Shown here one piece after another: positions 38,801 through 44,461 of a stretch of DNA of 64,000 nucleotides (the stretch's first letter is position 1; every line of letters begins with the position of its first letter). The stretch comes from Methanosarcina acetivorans C2A. GTDB taxonomy: Archaea; Halobacteriota; Methanosarcinia; Methanosarcinales; Methanosarcinaceae. The translations under genes and the position numbers were made by a program. The notes under the pieces are model-generated. The model did no database searches. It saw nothing but the letters and a program-made list of their open reading frames with translations, and was not told the origin of the DNA. The DNA lies in NCBI RefSeq assembly GCF_000007345.1, contig NC_003552.1, forward strand, positions 2,108,001 to 2,172,000. Direction: 5' to 3'.

Positions 38801-41776
38801 GATCAGGTATCCTGTGGCATCCGCATCGCTTGCCGTAGAAACCCCGGTGTCTCCGTATAAGATCTGGATCTTTCCAGGTTGATCTGCTCCCTCAAGCCGG
38901 ACGTAGAACAACGCCTGCTCTGCGGTATAGTCAGGCCAGAGGTAACACGCCAGCTGGGTTCCGGTGGAATCGACAAAGCGCAAATCTCCATAATCCTCCC
39001 GGCACTGGTCCCCAATATACACATGCCAGACGTTCAGGTCGCCTGTATTTTCCTCATAATCAGTCCCATTGGTCCGGTGAATTACAATCTCCTGCTGGTA
39101 TACGGACTGGTCGCTTGCGGTGAAGGAGATATTCCGGGAAAAGCCGCTGCCTGCATAGATATAGCCGGCTTTTGTCTCGGTGTTGCTACCGTAGCTATTC
39201 GTGACCTTCAGGGTTACCGTGTAGTTCCCGACACTTGCGTATGTATGGACCGGGTTCTGTTCGGTGGAAGTAGTGTTGTCACCGAAGTCCCAGGCCCAGG
39301 AGGTCGGGTTAACGGTCGACGTGTCGGTAAACTGGATAATCAGCGGAACATAACCGCTCGTCACTTTTGCGGTGAAGTTTGCGACAGGTATTCCACTGCC
39401 TACCGTTATGTAATCGGTCTTCACGCATTTATTGCTTCCATAGCTGTTTGAGACCTTCAGGTTTACCGTGTAATTCCCATCCGACGCATAGGTATGCACC
39501 GGGTTCTGTTCGGTAGAGGCGGTGTTATCCCCGAAGTCCCAGGCCCACGATGCAGGATTAACGGTCGATGTGTCGTTGAACCGGACTGTCAATGGAGCAC
39601 TGCCGCCTGTCACGTTTACGGTGAAATTCCCGACAGGTATTCCGCTGCCTACCATTATGTAATCGGCCTTCACACAGTTGTTGCTTCCATAGCTGTTTGA
39701 GACTGTCAGGTTTACCGTGTAGCTACCGTCTGCTGCATAGGTATGTACAGGGTTCTGTTCGGTGGAGGTGCTGTTGTCCCCGAAATTCCAGAACCAGTCA
39801 GTCGGGTTAATGGTTGAGGTATCGTTGAACTGGACAGTCAGAGGGGGAGCTGGACTGCTTGTTACGTTGGCAGTGAAGTTCCCCGAAGGTATTCCGCTGC
39901 CTACCGTTATGTAATCGGCCTTCAAACTGCTGTTGCTGCCATAGGTATTCGAGACGGTCAGGTTTACCGTGTACGTTCCGGCTGCTACGTATGTATGGAT
40001 CGGGTTCCGGTCAGTGGAAGTGATGTTATCCCCGAAATCCCAGAACCAGTCAGTCGGGTTAATGGTTGAGGTATCGTTGAACTGGACCGTGAGCGGGGGA
40101 ATGATACTTTTTGTCACGTTTGCAGTGAAATTCCCGACAGGTATTCCACTGCCTACCGTTATGTAATCGGCCTTCAAACTGCTGTTGCTGCCATAGATAT
40201 TCGAGACGGTCAGGTTTACCGTGTACGTTCCGGCTGCTACGTATGTATGGATCGGGTTCCGGTCGGATGAGGTTGTATTGTCGCCAAAGTCCCAGGATCT
40301 TTCGGTAATATTGCCGGTTGAGAAATCGGTAAATTGTACTGCAAGAGGTACCTCTCCGTTCCTGAGGTTGACGGTAAAGCCGGCAACCGGGACAGCATCC
40401 CGGAACGCATACAGTGACGAATCAAAACTTCCGATGTACAGGGTTCCATCCGACCCTATTGCAGGAGAACCGTAAATCCGGTTTCCGGTTGCGTAACTCC
40501 ATTTAAGTGTCCCATCTGGGGTGATTGCGTAGATTTTACTGTCGTAACTCCCTATGTAGATGGTCCCGTCTGACCCGAGCGCTGCGGAACCTAAAATCTG
40601 GTTTCCGACGGTGCAGCTCCATTTCAGAGTCCCGTCAGGGTTCAGTGCATAGAGTTTGCTATCCAGGCTTCCGATGTAGATGGTACCATCCGATCCTATT
40701 GCAGGAGAACCGTAAATCTGGTTTCCGGCGGTGTAGCTCCACTTCAGAGTCCCGTCAGGGTTGAGTGCGTGGAGTTTGCTGTCCAGGCTTCCGATGTAGA
40801 TGGTGCCATCCGATCCTATTGCAGGAGAACCGTAAATCTGGTTTCCGGTTGTGTAACTCCATTTGAGAGTCCCGTCAGGATTGAGCGCGTGGAGTTTTTT
40901 GTCCAGGCTTCCGATGTAGATGGTGCCGTCCTCTCCGATTGCTGCCGAACTGAAGATCTGGTTTCCGGTGGTATAACTCCATTTGAGGGTTCCGTCAGGG
41001 TTCAGTGCATAGAGTTTGTTATCCCTGCTTCCGACGTAGATGGTGCCGTCCTCTCCGATTGCTGCCGAACTGAAGATCTGATTTCCGGTGGTATAACTCC
41101 ATTTGAGGGTTCCGTCAGGGTTTATTGTATAGAGTCTCCTGTCGTAACTTCCGATGCAGATGGTACCATCTGCACCTATCGTTGCTGAACCTGTAATCTG
41201 ATTTCCGGTTGTGTAACTCCATTTGAGGGTCCCGTCAGGATTGAATGCATAGAGTTTACCGTCGTAACTCCCAATGTAGACGGTCCTGTTTTCACCAATC
41301 GCAGGTGAACTCCTTATCGAGTTCCCTGTGACGTATGTCCAGATATTGTTGTTGATTTGCGGTCCGATATATGGTGATTGCCCGGTATTGTTGAGATTTG
41401 CCTGGAATTTGGGCCATGGTGTGTCTGCGATTCCTCCGGTTCCTGTTCCTTCGACGGTGATATAATCCGTCTTCACTTCGGAGTCGCTCCCGGCGGTGTT
41501 TGTGACAGTGAGCTTGACCGAGTAGGTGCCTGCTTCGTCATAGGTATGCGCCGGGTTCTGCCCGGTGCTATCCCCCGTGCCGTCGTTCTCGAAATCCCAC
41601 GACCAGCTGGTTGCGTTGGTAGAGATGTCAGTGAATTGTACGGTCAGGGGGGTAGTGCCGCTGGTGGCGTTAGCAGTGAAGTTTGCGACCGGCTCAACTG
41701 TCGTCACATCTGCGGACGCCAGTCCGGTCATGCACATCAGTACAGTTATACAGAGAATCAGAAATATTCGTTTCAT
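29810..41776 (-). CDS. Giant 3988-residue surface protein with PQQ-like propeller, 18 PKD, three DUF2341, cohesin-like and dockerin-like ends
   Basis: Signal peptide 1-23. PKD 27-110; eight 40-residue PQQ-like repeats 116-463 (IGSDGTIYIGSLDSKLYALN), an eight-bladed propeller; five PKD 464-875; DUF2341 876-1000 with a concanavalin-like partner 1000-1180; three PKD 1183-1428; DUF2341 plus partner 1428-1735; four PKD 1738-2066; DUF2341 plus partner 2067-2395; PKD 2398-2480; BIG2 2480-2560; CARDB 2560-2670; DUF3344 2670-2938; three PKD 2939-3185; DUF3344 3185-3465; a carbohydrate-binding-like domain 3465-3605; BIG2 3605-3695; PKD 3697-3780; cohesin-like 3782-3925; dockerin-like 3925-3988. One uninterrupted frame. 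The first calcium loop reads [10 protein letters not shown] instead of DLDGDG. Likely a long fibre-like adhesin; ligand unknown. Confidence 0.9.
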   Translation of the reverse strand: MKRIFLILCITVLMCMTGLASADVTTVEPVANFTANATSGTTPLTVQFTDISTNATSWSWDFENDGTGDSTGQNPAHTYDEAGTYSVKLTVTNTAGSDSEVKTDYITVEGTGTGGIADTPWPKFQANLNNTGQSPYIGPQINNNIWTYVTGNSIRSSPAIGENRTVYIGSYDGKLYAFNPDGTLKWSYTTGNQITGSATIGADGTICIGSYDRRLYTINPDGTLKWSYTTGNQIFSSAAIGEDGTIYVGSRDNKLYALNPDGTLKWSYTTGNQIFSSAAIGEDGTIYIGSLDKKLHALNPDGTLKWSYTTGNQIYGSPAIGSDGTIYIGSLDSKLHALNPDGTLKWSYTAGNQIYGSPAIGSDGTIYIGSLDSKLYALNPDGTLKWSCTVGNQILGSAALGSDGTIYIGSYDSKIYAITPDGTLKWSYATGNRIYGSPAIGSDGTLYIGSFDSSLYAFRDAVPVAGFTVNLRNGEVPLAVQFTDFSTGNITERSWDFGDNTTSSDRNPIHTYVAAGTYTVNLTVSNIYGSNSSLKADYITVGSGIPVGNFTANVTKSIIPPLTVQFNDTSTINPTDWFWDFGDNITSTDRNPIHTYVAAGTYTVNLTVSNTYGSNSSLKADYITVGSGIPSGNFTANVTSSPAPPLTVQFNDTSTINPTDWFWNFGDNSTSTEQNPVHTYAADGSYTVNLTVSNSYGSNNCVKADYIMVGSGIPVGNFTVNVTGGSAPLTVRFNDTSTVNPASWAWDFGDNTASTEQNPVHTYASDGNYTVNLKVSNSYGSNKCVKTDYITVGSGIPVANFTAKVTSGYVPLIIQFTDTSTVNPTSWAWDFGDNTTSTEQNPVHTYASVGNYTVTLKVTNSYGSNTETKAGYIYAGSGFSRNISFTASDQSVYQQEIVIHRTNGTDYEENTGDLNVWHVYIGDQCREDYGDLRFVDSTGTQLACYLWPDYTAEQALFYVRLEGADQPGKIQILYGDTGVSTASDADATGYLIDEFSTLNPNWNTSGVASAVINESRLMTTGNTGTFHSLSSAAVKQSITPIPGAFSAEVNLTYDASEVNCRGELFLVAYTSTDYTAIGYYDYSSNYYGCFFYSISGTTGDTGKYGSRPGSGSMHLKIIRDASNTISVYEDGTLMGTGTMAGSITAIGLTNTGYSSSRPGDTAYWDNLIVRSYSTTPPAESGLQPIVNFTANQTGGNAPLTVQFNDTSRYYPTSWFWEFGDGSNSTEQNPVHTYATEGNYTVNLTVANNFSSNTCVKTNYITVGSGIPIANLTANVTGGNAPLTVQFNETSTVNPASWFWDFGDNTSSTEQNPVHNYATEGNYTVNLTVANSYGSNACVKTDYIMVSSGIPDGNFTSNVTKNYAPFTVQFEDASTVNPTSWAWDFGDGTTSTEQKPVHTYTTPGNFTVNLTVSNSYGSNSSVKADYIHAGRYIYSQNITYTAGDQAAYQQELIIHRTNGSPYEENTADGIKVWHVQAGDQCREDYGDVRFTDATGSELAYYLLPNYTTEQGRFYVRLEEANQPGKLQVLYGDLEVLTTSDADATGYLIDEFSTLNPNWDTSGVASATIENGQLKTIPHGALISSGQYRTAGVIRSITPIPGEFSIEVDLTYYPYRYSDGDIFLAVYTSDSYTLIGYYQPTWGTDGGFGTFIDGQYKSFTGDGTRPDAGSMYLKITRDASNKISAWENGVLMATGTMAGNITSIGLVSTDLNNAAGGHTAYWDNLAIRSYSTAPPAASGLKPVGNFSVNTTGGNAPLTVQFNDSSFNSPASWAWDFGDGTTSTEQNPMHTYAADGSYTVNLTVSNSYGSSTLVKTDYITVGSSIPVANFTASVTGGNAPLTVQFTDTSTINPTSWAWDFGDGTTSTEQKPVHTYAADGNYTVNLTVSNSYGNNTCVKTDYIIVSSGVPVANFVSSVTGGNAPLTVQFTDTSTINPTSWAWDFGDGTTSTEQKPVHTYSSDGNYTVNLTVANSYGSNSSVKTDYITVGSGIPVANFTADVTNGYPRFAVQFTDTSTINPTSWAWDFGDGTTSTEQNPRHTYSTSGTYPVSLTVTNGYGSNTATKTGYIYAGRNEYYQKIDFSAGSQSVYQQVVVIHRSTGTAYEEDSNGMKVWHLYVGDRCREDYGDLRFTDSTGSQLAYYLQPDYTAAQARFYVRLEGVDQPGALNVLYGDAGLTTTSNTDVTENAGDESGYLFDAFSSLSTDWDISGVASATIDSDRLKTAPNTNTLGAYSTAAVKRAITPISGAFTVDVDLTYVPTSTSYPYRSRGELYLVLYNSPASYAGAGYYDNYYGSSEEYNGSFFYTITEANADTGQGTRPASGSMHLRISRDAANTVSVYEDGVLQATGTMPGDITAIGLTNTRYSTNSYYYTACWDNLVVRADTVSLPSASQFSGEVRTAAPPVASFTGTPVYGLPHAVQFTDTSANYPTAWSWDFGDGTTSTEQNPRHTYSADGNYTVTLTATNEYGSDTVTISDYKVETMIITSVTVSPSSVRLNETETRQFTAVLLDQKGNVMTNTSVSWSSSDKAVGSIDASGLFTARAAGKTNVTASAGGLNSSAEVTVIGLAPDLTVLSVSSTTSPVSNTVSATIRNVGTSDPGVFRTSFSVNGKVTGINVTGLAAGNTTDVSFTDLTRRKTGDIVSISATVDPENLVAELNETNNAYAAEVTVGTTGNYYYGGRYYSGIDLETGVYVEGNVALIYSQGSSGYQTGGGWYSTTVQYTSTDLPIPENAVVKEARLYQSYTWCNGDPGFTLQFNGNTVNQSAFYADPLKDGDGAEYGFNGQAVYNVTRYFNPEGNTAIIAASRPGGGLYGAVLAVVYEDPGEPHRMVWLDEGCDSLYGGSSDEYVGYAVFNNVTTSRVTSASATTVLPSGGDNGQWTILFNKQSVSLTGGAGSDPGYKYYDVTSSLQEGTNELGVRCDGYMNLAAAFLEVTLETASEANFTASTTSGNAPLVVQFTDTSTGTPTSWLWDFGDGSTSTEQNPVHTYSTANTSYTVALTVSTSLGADTETKTDYINVGALVLAPAADFSANVTGGEAPLSVRFTDASANTPTSWEWDFGDGSTSTEQNPVHTYEAKGTYNVTLTASNYGGNNTLIKTDYISVTSDVSAPVANFTIDADTGQVPFTVHFTDTSTGSVSNWKWDFGDGSTSTEQNPVHTYLTPGINTVTLAATGVGGISTTTGIVTATAPLTSDSYNGGIPLTTVRNGTVSGGLWYDSYPGFETSAQETFTLPDYTEIKWARLYVDVYCGHMQNNYRGNVTIDINADGDNTYELQEREIFNTSYSFPGDGGAGPVWLSDHMNRVTSDYLMWYDLTDVISSGEVSVRASSGKIDFSFDGRIKAMTLVIAYDDGDSDKVYYWVNQGHDTVNPGDDSTGYTGSTEFETALLAGGWDSANLSAVYYASVNGVYTFKGTALSSGTPEGSYFGADEWDINSMLTAGQNSTLTYDRDGSNYYKIPLALLSVRYENLSLPWQDNCDSLDDWTCSNCGLVSTTVYEGSYSIGCDASQQSASAERTIRIPSGAKTLRFDAATTSTMYAYNEYVKFYLDGNEIFSIPVTAAKNWHLYEFDLSGIEPGKHTFKVQADWNGYSWDNIGFYIDNIWVIADEEVLSVINVTPSEAELSVGENLTFAASAYTQYCESLPDTTFTWSSSSEAVGSINATTGFFTALTGGTTNVTASAEGMNGSVQITVKASSTAAPVANFSTNVTGGYVPLDVQFTDLSTGEGITGWLWDFGDGANSTEQNPVHTYESAGNYTVNLTVENAAGRDFELKTDYIEVSEASGSTVTLYFDPENSSVAENESTEISIVASNFPAGLSGYNLTVAIDDPAIAEIVDIEYPSWALITQNSTLPGTSIYMKTVDLEDAVKEGAADVVLATLTVSGKEKGSANLSIGVKRLEEDSGDSIEPALLAGTIEVTLLSPLPDQEYVPRDPDGDGLYEDLTGNGEFSFVDIVAYFHNMDWIEENMPVEYFDFNGNGRIDFDDVVDMFAMI
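40375..41430 (-). repeat. Eight 120-bp in-frame repeats (PQQ-like propeller)
   Basis: Units of 40 codons encoding SPAIGxDGTIYIGSxDxKLYA followed by LNPDGTLKWSYTTGNQI. Neighbouring units are very similar at the DNA level, suggesting expansion by recombination. Confidence 0.85.
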
Positions 41777-42205
41777 CTTTCACTCACTCCACATTTCTGA
41801 AATTTTCACTCACAAATCCTGTGACTGTGGACTTTTTCAGCAGGATCTGAGTGGTTTGTTCGGGATTGAATCACAGTTATTTTGTAGCTCTTCTAATCTG
41901 AGGGGGAAATCTCCCAATAATAAAAATTAAAAAAATTTACTGTGTAAATTAAAAACTTGGGTCTGCGTTATATGATGTTTTTCAGATCAACTCAAATTAT
42001 TGAATTTAAATTACTCTGTAAAATTTAGTTATCACTTCTGAAGTCAAGAACGAACCTTTTCAAGTATTGGTGCCTTCTCTCAGCCTTCCAACATTTGATT
42101 CAATGTTATGTAGTTGATCCGAATTTGGATTCTGAATCTTCAGGAGAGGATCAGTTCTCAAAACTTGGTTAATTTAGTATGAAAAAAGGTTACTATGTAT
42201 ATAAA
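41777..42205 (-). promoter_or_regulatory. Promoter and long conserved leader, copy 4
   Basis: TATA box at about 42193-42205; closest to copy 3. All four leaders precede dockerin-type genes; the fifth dockerin gene, 48223..53379, has a different upstream region. Confidence 0.5.
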
Positions 42206-43009
42206 TTAATCTAAAAAATAAGAGTAGTGAAAATTTATATACATGTTATGTAACAATAATAAATTCATTTGTAACACTTATATTGCTAATTATGAATTGC
42301 ATGGTTGAACTGAAAATCAATTTCGTTAAACCTTCAACTGCCTAAACTATATGTTTTTTCAGCAATGCCTATTGCTCTTGATTTTAAACCCCAGGTGCGT
42401 AAGTCCTATGTGATTTACAAAAAAATGCTTCAACCACGTAAGTCCTATTTGGTCCAGGATTTTTACATCCCCATGATTCAACCAACCTATTCCGGTTGAT
42501 CGATAACCGGTTAATCTTTCACCGATCCTGCTTTTCTAATAAGGAATTTCATAACGTATTTTCCAATAGCTGGATGACATTTTGAGGTCAAAATTAAAAA
42601 ATATAATTTTTCTCAACCCCCATGCGTGTTACAAATATAGTTATAAATAACACTAATACAAACTATTTAAATGGAAAGTATTGAATATAAAGACTATAGC
42701 ATAATGCTTCCAAAATTATTTTTAATACAAATAAATCATTCCTGAGATTATTAACAATTATGTGCCAAATGCTTCCTCATTTTGGAAAAAAAGGAGACCT
42801 GCGGGAGTTTTAGTTTCAACTCGGACCCTACAGGTGTTCAAAGAAAAGGAGGAGAACCAAAACAGGAGAAGAACCGGTAAAATCCTGAGCTTTTGCATGA
42901 TTAAATCTTTTCTGGTACGTCAGGTAAAGAATGTTAGTTCTTTTGGAATCATTTTGTATAGATGTTAGTTCTTTCGGAATCATTTTGTATTTTTGAGTTC
43001 ATGAAAAAG
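42206..43009. other. Intergenic region with IS-like ends and an inverted repeat
   Basis: No gene is supported. caggtgcgtaagtcctat at 42394 and cacgtaagtcctat at about 42436 are two IS-terminus-like sequences. A hairpin CCGGTT-gatcgat-AACCGG stands at 42492-42510. A short plus-strand frame at 42762-42968 has no ribosome site or family signature. Confidence 0.35.
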
Positions 43010-43432
43010 TCAGATCTTTTTATTCGGGTCTACTGTTGTGAGTTTTGAGAATTTTACGCCTTTGAGAGCTATTATGGATCCGGCAAGCTCTGTAATTTCC
43101 TGGCCGTTTCCGTCCAGCACTATTAATTCAAAACAATCATCGGTATCAAGGTACATATGTACGGAATACTTTATCAGATGAGAGTAATGGTGCTGGACGT
43201 TAATAATAGAATTTGAAAGCCCGCTTTTTTTGTGGTCGTAAATAACTGCAATTGTCCCTACGCGGCGGCCTTTTATGTCCTCCATCCATTCGTAATAAGT
43301 AATATAACTGATGAGGGCATCTCTTATCGCTTCCGAACGAGAGGGGGAATCTCTTTTTTTGATAATTTCATCAAATTGGGTCAGAAGGGCATCAGGAATG
43401 GAAACGCCTATTCTCATTAATCCTGCTTCCAT
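43010..43432 (-). CDS. NikR-family nickel-responsive regulator with one altered nickel ligand
   Basis: Encodes 140 residues from ATG at 43432, preceded by GGTGAT; an upstream TTG at 43447 is less likely. Residues 6-45 are a ribbon-helix-helix DNA-binding domain ([31 protein letters not shown]). Residues 55-135 are the ACT-like NikR metal domain. Aligned to E. coli NikR, His76 (QHHYSH), His87 (VHMY) and Cys95 (TDDCFE) are kept, but His89 is Tyr. That loss of one square-planar ligand suggests changed metal affinity or a different effector. NikR proteins repress nickel uptake or nickel enzyme genes; no such gene is nearby, so it probably acts elsewhere. Confidence 0.85.
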   Translation of the reverse strand: MEAGLMRIGVSIPDALLTQFDEIIKKRDSPSRSEAIRDALISYITYYEWMEDIKGRRVGTIAVIYDHKKSGLSNSIINVQHHYSHLIKYSVHMYLDTDDCFELIVLDGNGQEITELAGSIIALKGVKFSKLTTVDPNKKI

Positions 43433-43970
43433 CGTATCACCAGACAATATTATATTTATTTAATACATAATAATTCATTAAATTATATCAAAATTTAATT
43501 GTATTATATTACTTTATTGATTATTAATAATACTATATATCAACATTTCTTATAAGTTCGCCCTAAAAATGATATTTTCTTAAATTAGTAAAGTTTTTAG
43601 AACCCTGTTCCATGATCAAAAACTTGATTAATTATTAGAAGTATGGATTTTGAGATCAATTTTGAGTTTTGGGATCAACTCATTAGTAAATTGACGTGAG
43701 CAAACGGGGATTCGGAATAAACGGCAGATTATTATTCTAATTATCGTTTTTCAGGAGCTTTAAAGACCATTTGCTCATCTCTACATCTTACATAAGTGCA
43801 AAGAATCGAGTTTATAACTGCAAAAAATAGCAATTCACAAAGGATAGTGATGCTGATTAAGCTCAACATAAATACCTATGATTTTTTCCTAAGTTGCCAT
43901 ATTTTCCATAGGAACGTAATACAAATTTTAAATATAATAATATTTAATCTTACATTAATTTAAGTAAATG
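43433..43970. other. AT-rich intergenic region
   Basis: No gene seen. The first 150 bases next to the regulator are very AT-rich and contain TATA-like runs for its promoter (aataaatata on the minus strand). The part near 43915 (gtaatacaaattttaaatat) matches 860-880 and 13035-13055, upstream of the hairpin RNA family. Confidence 0.35.
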
Positions 43971-43977
43971 TTAAATA
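43971..43977 (+). promoter_or_regulatory. TATA-like box of hairpin RNA family, copy 3
   Basis: TTAAATA followed 17 bases later by catatgtct, the same spacing as copy 4 at 54262. Confidence 0.45.
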
Positions 43978-43996
43978 GGTGGTCAGCATACATACA

Positions 43997-44170
43997 TATG
44001 TCTACCTAAAAAACACCTAAATAGACACGCCTCCTAAATTTGTGCATAGCATACAACTCCAGGAATCCCTCACCTGTAAGGTAGGCAGGTGGGGAATCCA
44101 GGATTCGAGGGTAGAGCAAGTAAAAAATCTGATCCCTATTTCAATAATCATTTATCAATCTTTTCTTCAT
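43997..44170 (+). ncRNA. Candidate small RNA, hairpin family copy 3
   Basis: Hairpin CCTCACCTG/CAGGTGGGG at 44068-44094, preceded by acacgCCTCCTaaat and followed by agagcaag-aaaaaatctg. Relative to copies 1 and 2 one G-U pair has become A-U and one U-A has become U-G. The ATG at the presumed start is closed after three codons. The 3' end is approximate, in a T-rich stretch. Confidence 0.45.
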
Positions 44171-44440
44171 GTTACCCGAATATCGCTATTGTTTTGGATT
44201 TTAAGAGGTAGTGGGTTTGACGTGGTATTCTTTTTTATGGTACGATTGAAATTTTTTGGTTCTTTTCAGTGGAAAGAACGTTTGGAGCTTTTGTGTACCG
44301 GAAGGGGTTCAATAGTCTGAAGTATGGAATAATATGTAAGGAAAATCGGAGAAAAGCCTAAATTTGACAAAGGGTCGTTATGTAAAATCAAAGAATAAAT
44401 CAAATAAAGATAAAATATTTATTACAAAAAAAGGGAAGGA

Positions 44441-44461
44441 GGTCAGCCTTATTCGGCTACC
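44441..44461 (-). terminator. Terminator hairpin with the stop codon in its loop
   Basis: On the minus strand GGTAGCC-GAATAA-GGCTGACC followed by TCCTTCCC and T7. The TAA stop of 44449..47169 lies in the loop. Same design at 54621 and 59353. Confidence 0.75.

Noticed and set aside
42762-42968. Plus-strand 68-codon frame
   Set aside because: No ribosome site, no domain, no copy elsewhere in the window.
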